From assembly GCA_014381545.1 (NCBI GenBank), contig JACNLL010000064.1, positions 1-34,898 of the forward strand: a DNA stretch of 34,898 nt, given 5' to 3'. The DNA is from Candidatus Desulfaltia bathyphila. GTDB taxonomy: Bacteria; Desulfobacterota; Desulfobacteria; Desulfobacterales; ETH-SRB1. Positions within the stretch are counted from its first letter, which is position 1; each line of letters begins with the position of its first letter. A program made the translations under genes and the position numbers. Below, one piece after another: positions 25,882-33,891 of this stretch. Below the pieces are notes generated by a model, which searched no databases, was not told the DNA's origin, and was given only the letters and a program-made list of their open reading frames with translations.

Positions 25882-28800
25882 TTATTCCTTTTCTTCAATA
25901 AGGGCTACATCCAGACCCAAACTCTGCAACTCTTTTGTCAAAACCTTGAAAGACTCGGGCAGGCCGGGTTCCAGTACGTTTTGACCTTTTACAATCTTTT
26001 CATACATGCGTGTTCTCCCTGCCATGTCATCAGACTTGACCGTTAGAAACTCCTGCAGAGCATAAGCAGCCCCATAAGCCTCCATTGCCCAAACCTCCAT
26101 TTCACCAAGTCGCTGACCTCCAAACTGGGCCTTTCCTCCAAGAGGCTGCTGGGTCACAAGTGAATAAGGCCCGATGGATCTTGCATGCATCTTGTCATCA
26201 ACAAGATGATGAAGTTTCATCATATACATTATCCCAACAGTAATTTTTTTATTAAAAAGCTTGCCTGTACGGCCATCGTATAATGTAACCTGACCGGATG
26301 CACTTAGTCCGGCCTCATTCAGAAGAGCCTTGATTTCATCCTCGTTTGCGCCGTCAAAAACCGATGTTGCCATGTGAACGCCATCTTTATAATTCTCTGC
26401 AAAACAGCATAGTTCCTTATTGGACAAGCTTTCAATCATCTTCCATTCTGCCTGGGCCGAGAATATCCGTTTCATTTTTTCTCTAAGAGCTTTGATTTTT
26501 TGTTCCTTAACCAACTTGTTGATTTGATCACCAAGGCCCTGCGCGGCATAACCAAGGTGAATTTCCAATATCTGCCCGACATTCATCCTGGAGGGAACGC
26601 CCAACGGATTGAGCACCATGTCAACAGTAGTCCCGTCGCTAAAGTAAGGGGCGTCTTCCTGAGGAAGAGTTTTAGAAACAACCCCCTTGTTGCCGTGGCG
26701 ACCCGCCATCTTGTCACCAACCGAAAGCTTCCGTTTTATAGCCACATAAACCTTGACCATCTTAATAACACCCGGAAGAAGATCATCACCTTTTTCAAAT
26801 CGACCAACCCGCCGTTCAAAAGCCTCTCTGCAAAGTTCACGTTGATGTCTATACATCTCCAGAATATTATCTATCTGCTCGGTGCGTTTTGGATCCTTTA
26901 AAACAATCCCTTCAAGATGAGCCGCCGGTATCCCGGCAAGCATACCTGAATCTATCTTTGCATCCTTTGCAATCAACACCTTTCTGTTCTTCTTCAATTG
27001 TGATAAACATATCTGGCCTATCAGTAATTTTTCAAGACGACCACGAACCATATCATCAATCACTCTAAGTTCATCGTTTCTGTCTTTTTTAAGGGCGGCG
27101 ATTTCCGCATCTTCGATCATGGACGTACGCTCATCTTTTTCAGTGCCTCGCCTCGAAAACACCTTGGCATCAATAACTATTCCTTCGACTCCCGGCGGCA
27201 CCCTCAAAGAGGTATCCTTAACATCTCCGGCTTTTTCGCCAAAGATGGCGCGCAACAGCTTTTCCTCGGGAGAAAGCTGAGATTCACCCTTTGGAGTAAT
27301 CTTACCCGCCAGGATATCACCCTGACTGACTTCAGCGCCAAGCCTTATGATACCGCTTTCATCCAGGTTCTTTAGCGCTTCATCTCCAACATTAGGGATG
27401 TCACGTGTAATATCCTCTTTCCCAAGCTTGGTGTCCCTCGCTACAATTTCAAATTCTTCAATGTGAACCGATGTATATATTCCGTCCCTTACAAGTCTTT
27501 CATTAACAAGGATGGAATCTTCAAAATTATAACCGTCCCACGGCATAAAAGCCACCGTTACATTCTTGCCAAGCGCAAGCTCACCTTTATCTGTTGCGGG
27601 TCCGTCCGCAATTATGCCTCCGGCTTTTACTTTTTGACCTTTTCTGACAATCGGCCGGTGGTTAAAGCATGTATTCTGATTGGAACGTATAAATTTTGAA
27701 AGGTTATAAATCGTCACGGACTTTTGACAGCCGTTATCAGAAGAATCGGGATAATCGTGCTTTACAACTATACGAGAAGCATCCACGTCAACAACTATGC
27801 CGTCCCGCTGAGTAACTATTGTTACACCTGAATCCTTTGCAACCACCCCCTCAATTCCTGTCCCAACCAAAGGAGCCTGGCTAACAAGTAAAGGCACTGC
27901 CTGGCGCTGCATGTTTGACCCCATTAACGCTCTGTTTGCATCATCATTTTCCAAAAAAGGAATAAGAGATGCGGATACACTTACCAACTGGTTTGGAGAG
28001 ATATCCATCAACTCAATATCTTCCCGTTTAACCATCATAAACTCACCCGCCACACGTGATGTCACCAGTGGATTAATATACTTCCCTTTTTTATTAAGAG
28101 GAGCATTGCCCTGCGCAATCGAACGTTCCTTTTCTTCAAAGGCGGTAAGAAACCTGATATCATCAATTACAGTGGCCTCTTTAACTACGCTGTATGGTGT
28201 TTCAATAAATCCATATTCATTAACTCTGGCATAGGTGCTAAGAGAAACAATAAGGCCGATGTTGGGGCCTTCCGGGGTTTCAATAGGACAGATTCTCCCG
28301 TAATGGGATGGATGAACATCCCTAACTTCAAAACCGGCGCGTTCACGAGTCAGCCCGCCTGGTCCAAGAGCGCTAAGACGCCGTTTATGAGTCATTTCTG
28401 AAAGAAGGTTGGTCTGATCCATAAACTGGCTAAGCTGGCTTGTCCCGAAAAACTCTTTAACAACAGCGGAAACCGGTTTTGAATTGACAAGGTCATGAGG
28501 CATAAGAGCGTCGACCTCCTGCAGGCTCATCCTCTCTTTAATTGCCCGTTCCATACGGACCAGCCCGATACGATACTGATTTTCAAGAAGTTCGCCTACC
28601 GCTCGTACCCGTCGATTTCCAAGGTGATCGATATCATCAACAGCACCTTTGGTATCTCTGAGCTCTACAAGGGTTTTTGCCGTAAGAAGTATATCCTCTT
28701 TTCTTAATATCCTTAAATCGACTGAAGTATTAATGCCGAGGCGCAGATTAATCTTCATACGACCCACACCTGAAAGATCATAATAGGTTGATTTGAAAAA

Positions 28801-30006
28801 CAGATTGTCAAGAAAGTCCTGGGCCACCTCGGGGACAGGAGGGTTCCCAGGTCTAAGCCTTCTATATATTTCAATTAGCGCCTCCTCTCTTTTTTCAACC
28901 ATATCCAGCAAAAGTGTCCTGCATATGGAATCACTAGTGCGCACGCCATCAATAAAGAGCAACTCAAATTGATTTATACCGGCATCTTTCAACTTTTTCA
29001 AAGCTTCATCATCAACAGTTTCATTGCATTTGACAACAGGGCTTCCGGTATCTGGATTATGTATTGTCAATGCAAATACCCTACCTAAAATATATTTACC
29101 ATCTATCGGAATACTTTCTATGTTTAGCGATTTCATTCGCTTAACTGAACGCTGGGTAACTATTCGGCCTTTTTTTACAATAACCTCTCCGGTTTTAGGG
29201 CATTTGATATCCCGGACAGCACGCTGGCCCTTAAGGCTATCCTGAACAAATCTGCTTGCGCTCTTGAATTCCTTGAAATAGCTCCTGCCGCGCAAAATAA
29301 TTTTTTCAGTTTTATAGAAATAGGCAAGAATATCTTCGGAAGAATAGCCAAAGGCCTTGAAAAGCGTTGTAACAGGAAATTTACGTCGTCTGTCAATCCT
29401 GATATAAACTATACCTTTATGATCTATTTCCATATCAATCCAGGAACCACGCACAGGAATGATTCTGGAGGTATATATTATCTTACCGCTGGGATGGGTT
29501 TTGCCTTTGTCATGATCGAAAAAAACACCGGATGACCGGTGAAGCTGGCTTACTACAACCCGCTCAGTTCCATTAATGATAAATGTGCCCCTTTCCGTCA
29601 TCAAAGGAATAGTGCCGAAGTATATCTCCTGCTCCTTTATATCGCGGATATTGGAAGTTTGTGCCTCCTTATCAACATCATACACCACAAGCCTTACGGT
29701 AATACGTATGGGTATTTCGTAATTCATACCCCTGTGAACGCATTCCTCTATACTATGCTTAATCTCGCACAGCCTGTAAGATACAAATTCAAGGGAAGCG
29801 CTTCCGGTAAAGTCTTTTATCGGAAATACAGACTTGAATACGGACTGCAATCCAATATCTTTTCGTTTTTCAATTGGAACATCCTTTTGCAAAAAACGTC
29901 CGAACGATTCCATTTGCATACTTATAAGGTTTGGTATCTCAATGGTCTTCCGTATCTTGCTGAAGTTTTTCCTTATTCGCTTACTCGCCAGAGAGCTTTC
30001 CGACAT
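25882..30006 (-). CDS. rpoB: RNA polymerase subunit beta
   Basis: The 1374-residue beta subunit is complete, with the rifampicin pocket (about 525-550), [39 protein letters not shown] and the C-terminal [21 protein letters not shown] that meets beta'. In the pocket the sequence is [20 protein letters not shown]: residue 534, equivalent to E. coli Pro520, is Leu (codon at 28405-28407); the other main resistance positions (Asp516, His526, Ser531 equivalents) are wild type. It follows rplL after 143 bases that hold a strong hairpin. Confidence 0.98.
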   Translation of the reverse strand: MSESSLASKRIRKNFSKIRKTIEIPNLISMQMESFGRFLQKDVPIEKRKDIGLQSVFKSVFPIKDFTGSASLEFVSYRLCEIKHSIEECVHRGMNYEIPIRITVRLVVYDVDKEAQTSNIRDIKEQEIYFGTIPLMTERGTFIINGTERVVVSQLHRSSGVFFDHDKGKTHPSGKIIYTSRIIPVRGSWIDMEIDHKGIVYIRIDRRRKFPVTTLFKAFGYSSEDILAYFYKTEKIILRGRSYFKEFKSASRFVQDSLKGQRAVRDIKCPKTGEVIVKKGRIVTQRSVKRMKSLNIESIPIDGKYILGRVFALTIHNPDTGSPVVKCNETVDDEALKKLKDAGINQFELLFIDGVRTSDSICRTLLLDMVEKREEALIEIYRRLRPGNPPVPEVAQDFLDNLFFKSTYYDLSGVGRMKINLRLGINTSVDLRILRKEDILLTAKTLVELRDTKGAVDDIDHLGNRRVRAVGELLENQYRIGLVRMERAIKERMSLQEVDALMPHDLVNSKPVSAVVKEFFGTSQLSQFMDQTNLLSEMTHKRRLSALGPGGLTRERAGFEVRDVHPSHYGRICPIETPEGPNIGLIVSLSTYARVNEYGFIETPYSVVKEATVIDDIRFLTAFEEKERSIAQGNAPLNKKGKYINPLVTSRVAGEFMMVKREDIELMDISPNQLVSVSASLIPFLENDDANRALMGSNMQRQAVPLLVSQAPLVGTGIEGVVAKDSGVTIVTQRDGIVVDVDASRIVVKHDYPDSSDNGCQKSVTIYNLSKFIRSNQNTCFNHRPIVRKGQKVKAGGIIADGPATDKGELALGKNVTVAFMPWDGYNFEDSILVNERLVRDGIYTSVHIEEFEIVARDTKLGKEDITRDIPNVGDEALKNLDESGIIRLGAEVSQGDILAGKITPKGESQLSPEEKLLRAIFGEKAGDVKDTSLRVPPGVEGIVIDAKVFSRRGTEKDERTSMIEDAEIAALKKDRNDELRVIDDMVRGRLEKLLIGQICLSQLKKNRKVLIAKDAKIDSGMLAGIPAAHLEGIVLKDPKRTEQIDNILEMYRHQRELCREAFERRVGRFEKGDDLLPGVIKMVKVYVAIKRKLSVGDKMAGRHGNKGVVSKTLPQEDAPYFSDGTTVDMVLNPLGVPSRMNVGQILEIHLGYAAQGLGDQINKLVKEQKIKALREKMKRIFSAQAEWKMIESLSNKELCCFAENYKDGVHMATSVFDGANEDEIKALLNEAGLSASGQVTLYDGRTGKLFNKKITVGIMYMMKLHHLVDDKMHARSIGPYSLVTQQPLGGKAQFGGQRLGEMEVWAMEAYGAAYALQEFLTVKSDDMAGRTRMYEKIVKGQNVLEPGLPESFKVLTKELQSLGLDVALIEEKE

Positions 30007-30058
30007 AACATCTCCAAATATATTAGTGGTTAGGTAGTTGCAGTAGTTAATTTAATTA

Positions 30059-30158
30059 AAGATTCCCTGCAGCAAGCTGCAGGGAATCTTCGACTGTGAG
30101 GAATAGTGCTGTGCTTCACTTCGTGTCTGTCATTTTTTTGATTCGCTCGCTATTTCAG
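30059..30158. repeat. Palindromic dispersed element, copy 4, in rplL-rpoB spacer
   Basis: GATTCCCTGCAGC-AA-GCTGCAGGGAATC at 30061-30088 is a perfect 13-bp inverted repeat, 15 bp when the flanking AA/TT are counted, the strongest palindrome in the window. After about 50 bases comes ATTCGCTCGCTA (30141-30152) as in copy 1, then TTTCAGTTCAAC, similar to the end of copies 2 and 3. The last part covers the rplL stop codon (30150-30152). In E. coli this spacer carries an attenuator and an RNase III site; this hairpin could play a similar part. Confidence 0.75.
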
Positions 30159-30536
30159 TTCAACCTGGGCTCCGGCTTCTTCAAGCTGGGTCTTTATTTT
30201 TTCTGCATCATCTTTGGCAATACCTTCCTTAACCGGCGCAGGAACTCCGTCAACTAAAGTTTTGGCATCTTTAAGCCCGAGGCCGGTAATAGCTCTGACC
30301 TCCTTGATCACCTGAATTTTCTTGTCACCAAAACTAATTAGAATAACGTCAAACTCCGTCTTTTCTTCCGCCTTGGCAGCTGCGCCTGTATCAGCAGCAC
30401 CTCCGGCCATCATCGCAACAGGAGCTGCTGCGGAAACGCCGAATTTTTCCTCCATTTCCTTAACAAGTTCAGACAAGTCAAGTACTGACATGTTTGCTAT
30501 AAACTCAACAACATCCTCTTTAGTAATATCTGCCAT
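30150..30536 (-). CDS. rplL: Ribosomal protein bL12 (L7/L12)
   Basis: The 128 residues show the N-terminal dimer domain ([20 protein letters not shown]), an alanine-rich hinge (about 36-58) and the C-terminal factor-binding domain ([20 protein letters not shown]). L12 dimers form the stalk that recruits GTPase factors. GGAGGAAAAATAAA precedes the ATG. The stop codon lies in a dispersed repeat element. Confidence 0.97.
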   Translation of the reverse strand: MADITKEDVVEFIANMSVLDLSELVKEMEEKFGVSAAAPVAMMAGGAADTGAAAKAEEKTEFDVILISFGDKKIQVIKEVRAITGLGLKDAKTLVDGVPAPVKEGIAKDDAEKIKTQLEEAGAQVELK

Positions 30537-30592
30537 TTTATTTTTCCTCCGGAAATATTATTTTAATATTATTTTGACTTTTTACGAAACTA

Positions 30593-31114
30593 TCAGACAG
30601 CCTCTTTTTGCTCCTTTACTGCCTGCAAAACATTTAACAACCTCTTGGGCATGTCGTTTAATGCTCTTACAAACGCAGTTGGAACGCCGCTCATAACTGA
30701 AAGCAGGCTGCTCAAAAGCACTTCCCGCGAAGGCAGAGCCGACAACTTTTTGATTGCACTAAGGTCAAGTATCTTGCCGTTCATTATGCCGATTTTAATC
30801 TCAAGCGCTTCGTGGTCCTCTGCAAACTCAGTCAATATCTTAGCTGGAGTTACAGGATCATCGCAACTTAAGGCAACAGCGCTTGGGCCTTTGAAACTAT
30901 CTTTTATCAATGAAATATCCGTCTCTTCAGAAGCTCTGACAAGAAGAGTGTTTTTGACCACCTTATATTCGACTCCTGATTCTTTAAGCTTTCCGCGTAA
31001 CTCATTAATTTTTTCAACATTAAGGCCCTTGTAATCTGTAAGAATTACGACCTTGGACTCTGAAAATTTTTTGTGAATATCTTCTACAATTTTTTTCTTT
31101 TCATCTATCTTCAA
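30593..31114 (-). CDS. rplJ: Ribosomal protein uL10
   Basis: A 173-residue L10 that anchors L12 dimers to the 50S stalk base (EDIHKKFSESKVVILTDYKG; YKVVKNTLLVRA; SLLSVMSGVPTAFVRALND; a helical C-terminus binding L12). The start is TTG at 31114, chosen by family alignment and because AAGGAGGTG, a near-perfect anti-16S match, lies about 9 bases upstream. L10 with L12 normally represses its own translation by binding the leader, which is present here. Confidence 0.96.
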   Translation of the reverse strand: MKIDEKKKIVEDIHKKFSESKVVILTDYKGLNVEKINELRGKLKESGVEYKVVKNTLLVRASEETDISLIKDSFKGPSAVALSCDDPVTPAKILTEFAEDHEALEIKIGIMNGKILDLSAIKKLSALPSREVLLSSLLSVMSGVPTAFVRALNDMPKRLLNVLQAVKEQKEAV

Positions 31115-31143
31115 AAATTACCACACCTCCTTTCCTAACCTGT

Positions 31144-31167
31144 AAAAAACCGGAGGAAACACTCCAA
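31144..31167 (-). terminator. Candidate attenuator before rplJ
   Basis: On the - strand TTGGAG pairs with CTCCGG (two wobble pairs at the base) around a TGTTTC loop and is followed by six T. The stem is short, so it would be a weak intrinsic terminator, but its place between the L10 leader core and the rplJ ribosome-binding site suits attenuation. Confidence 0.4.
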
Positions 31168-31175
31168 TCGCAAAT

Positions 31176-31236
31176 CTGTCTCGGCAGGCCGGCAATTCCG
31201 ATTAAACACAAAAAATACACCTACGGTCTTTGACAG
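31176..31236 (-). promoter_or_regulatory. Ribosomal protein L10 leader
   Basis: The - strand contains CTGTCAAAGACCGTAGGTGT and, after a loop with TTTAATCGG, GGCCTGCCGAGACAG. GACCGTAGGTG...CCTGCCGAGAC is the conserved core of the L10 leader family as I remember it, closed here by CTGTC/GACAG. In other bacteria L10(L12)4 binds this structure to shut off rplJL translation. Its place 62 bases before the rplJ start supports the call. Confidence 0.7.
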
Positions 31237-31305
31237 CAGTATTATGTCTCTTACAAAGTACTTCTATTATCTGCTCCGCTGAACAGAACCATCAAAAAAC
31301 TTCAT

Positions 31306-31362
31306 TAAAAAAGTGAAGGATAAAGAGCTAAAAACATTGTTTTTACTTCTTTATCCTTCACT
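31306..31362 (-). terminator. Terminator-like hairpin between rplA and rplJ
   Basis: AGTGAAGGATAAAGA (31312-31326) and TCTTTATCCTTCACT (31348-31362) form a perfect 15-bp stem; AAAAAC/GTTTTT inside can extend it. On the - strand the stem is followed at once by six T. It begins 17 bases after the rplA stop codon, so it probably ends part of the rplKA transcription before the L10 leader. The + strand also has a T-run after the stem, so it could be bidirectional. Confidence 0.7.
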
Positions 31363-31379
31363 CTATCATTTTTTTAATA

Positions 31380-32084
31380 TTATTTGGTTAAGTCCTTGAT
31401 ACTGGCTGTATCTAACTTTATTCCAGGCCCCATGGTCGTTGACATTACAATACTCCTCAGGTAGGTTCCCTTGCTGGAAGCAGGCTTGAGACGTATGATA
31501 GTCTCTAACAAGGCTGTTAAATTCTGAATAATCTTTTCCGCCCCAAAAGAAACCTTGCCCATGGGAGCATGGACTATTCCTGCTTTTTCAACCCTAAAAT
31601 CTATCTTACCCGCTTTAAGCTCGGCAACCGCCCTGGCAACATCAAAAGTAACTGTTCCTGTCTTTGCATTCGGCATAAGCCCTCTTGGTCCAAGAAGTCT
31701 CCCTATCTTTCCCACAGAACCCATCATATCCGGAGTAGCAACAGCCTTATCAAAGTTGAACCATCCGCTTTTAACTTTTTCAATCAGATCGTCACTTCCG
31801 GTAAAATCTGCGCCGGCATCAAGCGCCTCCTGTTCCTTCTCTCCTTTAGCAAACACAAGAACCTTAATCTTCTTGCCAAGGCCATTAGGGAAAACAACCG
31901 TCCCTCGAACCATCTGATCGGCATGTCTGGGATCAACGCTTAGACGAATTGCGATATCAACAGTTTCATCAAATTTGGCATACGATGAATCTATTATCAT
32001 CTTCACGGCCTCGGCAAAATGATACCTTGTCTCATTAATAACCTTTTTCCTGGATTCTAAATATTTTTTTCCCCTCTTTGGCAT
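31380..32084 (-). CDS. rplA: Ribosomal protein uL1
   Basis: L1 forms the mobile L1 stalk that helps release E-site tRNA. From the ATG at 32084 the protein is 234 residues ([59 protein letters not shown]). A GTG four codons earlier lies directly against the AAGGAG site, so the ATG with about 11 bases of spacing is preferred. Lies 20 bases after rplK. Confidence 0.96.
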   Translation of the reverse strand: MPKRGKKYLESRKKVINETRYHFAEAVKMIIDSSYAKFDETVDIAIRLSVDPRHADQMVRGTVVFPNGLGKKIKVLVFAKGEKEQEALDAGADFTGSDDLIEKVKSGWFNFDKAVATPDMMGSVGKIGRLLGPRGLMPNAKTGTVTFDVARAVAELKAGKIDFRVEKAGIVHAPMGKVSFGAEKIIQNLTALLETIIRLKPASSKGTYLRSIVMSTTMGPGIKLDTASIKDLTK

Positions 32085-32104
32085 TTTTTCACACACTCCT
32101 TATC

Positions 32105-32527
32105 TCAGACAACATCAATCCCCATACTTCTGGCCGTACCCGCAATTATTTTGCATGCAGCATCCAAATCATAAGCGTTCAAATCAATCATCTTCTGCCT
32201 GGCTATCTCTTCGACTTGTTGTCGGCTAACCTCACCGACTCTATCACGCTTTGGATCACCTGCGCCCTTGGCTATCTTTGCCGCCTGTTTCAAAAGGACG
32301 GCTGCGGGTGGTGTTTTGGTAATAAACGTAAATGTTCTATCCTGATAAACAGTTATAACAACCGGTATAACCATCCCCTCATCATTAGCTGTCCTGGCAT
32401 TAAAAGCTTTACAAAAATCCATTATATTTACTCCATGCTGCCCCAGGGCAGGACCGATTGGAGGAGATGGATTTGCCTGACCGGCTGTAACCTGAAGTTT
32501 TATCTGCGCAATAATCTTTTTTACCAT
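32105..32527 (-). CDS. rplK: Ribosomal protein uL11
   Basis: A 140-residue L11 ([38 protein letters not shown]; the C-terminal rRNA-binding domain with [12 protein letters not shown]). It forms the GTPase-associated centre with 23S rRNA and is the thiostrepton and RelA response site. Pro residues of the NPSPP region are intact. A 116-base spacer with a GTCGAG repeat lies between nusG and this gene. Confidence 0.97.
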   Translation of the reverse strand: MVKKIIAQIKLQVTAGQANPSPPIGPALGQHGVNIMDFCKAFNARTANDEGMVIPVVITVYQDRTFTFITKTPPAAVLLKQAAKIAKGAGDPKRDRVGEVSRQQVEEIARQKMIDLNAYDLDAACKIIAGTARSMGIDVV

Positions 32528-32573
32528 TTTCTTTTTACTCCTAATATGAACTTAGTTCGCTTCGCTCACAATT

Positions 32574-32630
32574 GGTCGAGTTGTCGAGTAGGAAATTGGT
32601 CGGGTAGGGAAATGGTTGACCACTCGACTA
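32574..32630. repeat. GTCGAGT repeat between nusG and rplK
   Basis: GGTCGAGTT, GTCGAGTAGG and GGTCGGGTAGG follow one another on the + strand, then CACTCGACTA closes an imperfect inverted repeat. The 20 bases GTCGAGTAGGAAATTGGTCG (32583-32602) recur exactly, in the opposite orientation, in the rplC-rpsJ spacer at 18860-18903. Confidence 0.75.
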
Positions 32631-32643
32631 TTTACAGGCCTTT

Positions 32644-33174
32644 TTATAGCTTTGCAACTTGTACAAATTCCAATTCTACAGGAGTTGAACGACCGAATAT
32701 ACTTACCAGAACCTTTATCTTACCTTTTTCAGGATTAACTTCTTCTACTATTCCATTAAAATTAGTAAAAGGGCCGTCTATAACGCGAATTTCCTCTCCG
32801 GACTCAAAAAAGAATTTCGGCTTTGGCTTGAGTTTGCCGCTCTCCATATGGCTTAAAATTTGCTCGGCCTCCTCGTCGGAGATGGAACTCGGCTTTTTTC
32901 TCCCGCCTAAAAATCCGGTAACCTTTGCTGTATCATTTACTATATGCCATGTTTCATCATCGAGCTCCATTTTAACCAAAATATATCCAGGATAGAACTT
33001 ACGCGACGATTCCTTTCTTTTCCCTTTTACCAGTTCAACTATTTTCTCGGTCGGCACAACAATTTTGCCGAATTTTTCAGCATGAGAGGAGGAAGATACT
33101 CGCTCTTCCAGAGCTGCTTTAACTTTATTTTCAAAACCGGAATAAACGTGGACTATATACCATTTTAGAGCCAC
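32644..33174 (-). CDS. nusG: Transcription factor NusG
   Basis: A 176-residue NusG with the NGN domain (MALKWYIVHVYSGFENKVKA; FYPGYILVKMELDDETWHIV; VTGFLGGRKKPSSISDEE) and a C-terminal KOW domain (SGEEIRVIDGPFTNFNGIVE). It binds RNA polymerase and couples it to S10 or Rho. Lies 18 bases after secE, the standard pair. Confidence 0.97.
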   Translation of the reverse strand: MALKWYIVHVYSGFENKVKAALEERVSSSSHAEKFGKIVVPTEKIVELVKGKRKESSRKFYPGYILVKMELDDETWHIVNDTAKVTGFLGGRKKPSSISDEEAEQILSHMESGKLKPKPKFFFESGEEIRVIDGPFTNFNGIVEEVNPEKGKIKVLVSIFGRSTPVELEFVQVAKL

Positions 33175-33192
33175 TCTTTTCTTCTCCTCATA

Positions 33193-33579
33193 TTATTGAA
33201 TAAACACACGAACCAGACCCGACAGACCAATATCAACCATCCCGAGAAAAAGCGCTATTATCATGACAAGTATTATTACAACAAGGGTCGAGCCAAGTGT
33301 CTGCTTGCGTGTAGGCCATGCCACCTTCTTAAGCTCGACCTTAACTTCTCTGAGGAACTGCAATCCCTTGTTCAGGTAATTATTATCCTGCTTGGTCCAG
33401 CTTGCCGGTTTCTTCTGCGGTAAAGTTTGCTTTCTTTTTACAGTCCTGGAAGAGCCGACAATCAACGCGGCTTTCTCCATGGCAAGATTGCCTTTAGGTT
33501 GTAATGATGTTGTTACATCAACATTTTTTTTCTTGTCTTTCTTCTTGCTTACAGGTTTTTTCCTTTGTAACCGTCCCAT
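33193..33579 (-). CDS. secE: Preprotein translocase subunit SecE
   Basis: The C-terminal half is typical single-span SecE: FLREVKVELKKVAWPTRKQT, then one hydrophobic helix (STLVVIILVMIIALFLGMVD) and a short tail. At 128 residues it is longer than the minimal 60-65 because of a basic, probably disordered cytoplasmic N-terminus (GRLQRKKPVSKKKDKKKN). It clamps SecY. Lies between tRNA-Trp and nusG. Confidence 0.95.
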   Translation of the reverse strand: MGRLQRKKPVSKKKDKKKNVDVTTSLQPKGNLAMEKAALIVGSSRTVKRKQTLPQKKPASWTKQDNNYLNKGLQFLREVKVELKKVAWPTRKQTLGSTLVVIILVMIIALFLGMVDIGLSGLVRVFIQ

Positions 33580-33636
33580 TGTGCACCTAAATCAACTTAT
33601 CAGACCTTAAATAAATAAAACCTTTGCAAAATGATT

Positions 33637-33712
33637 TGGCAGGCCAGGAGGGATTCGAACCCCCAACACCCGGATTTGGAGTCCGACGCTCTACCGTTAG
33701 AGCTACTGGCCT
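33637..33712 (-). tRNA. tRNA-Trp (anticodon CCA)
   Basis: The 76 bases fold as a full cloverleaf: acceptor AGGCCAG/CTGGCCT, D arm with AGCTCTAACGGTAGAGC, anticodon stem TCGGA/TCCGG with loop CTCCAAA giving CCA, and T arm GGGGGTTCGAATCCCTC-type with GTTCGAATC. The 3' CCA is encoded. It lies between rpmG and secE, a common place in this group, and is likely cut out of the shared transcript. Confidence 0.97.
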
Positions 33713-33723
33713 GCATCATCATT

Positions 33724-33873
33724 TTATTTGGTCTCTTTATGCAAAGTATGTTTTCTGCAAAATTTACAATACTTGCTGAATTCCAGCTTATCCGGTGTTG
33801 TACGTTTATTTTTTGTTGTTGTATATTTTCTTCTTTTGCATTCAGAGCATGCAAGGGTAACGATTGTTCTCAC
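33724..33873 (-). CDS. rpmG: Ribosomal protein bL33, zinc-binding form
   Basis: A 49-residue gene starting GTG at 33871-33873 ([20 protein letters not shown]) and ending [14 protein letters not shown]. Cys9, Cys12, Cys36 and Cys39 are the zinc ligands of the C+ form of L33, a small 50S protein near the E site. AAGGAG about 8 bases upstream supports the start. It lies 18 bases after tuf copy 2 and 11 before tRNA-Trp. Confidence 0.95.
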   Translation of the reverse strand: MRTIVTLACSECKRRKYTTTKNKRTTPDKLEFSKYCKFCRKHTLHKETK

Positions 33874-33891
33874 GATTGGACTCCTTCGCCG

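Noticed and set aside
32078-32995. + strand frame of 305 residues opposite rplK and nusG
   Set aside because: Long but antisense to two firmly identified genes; no family pattern.
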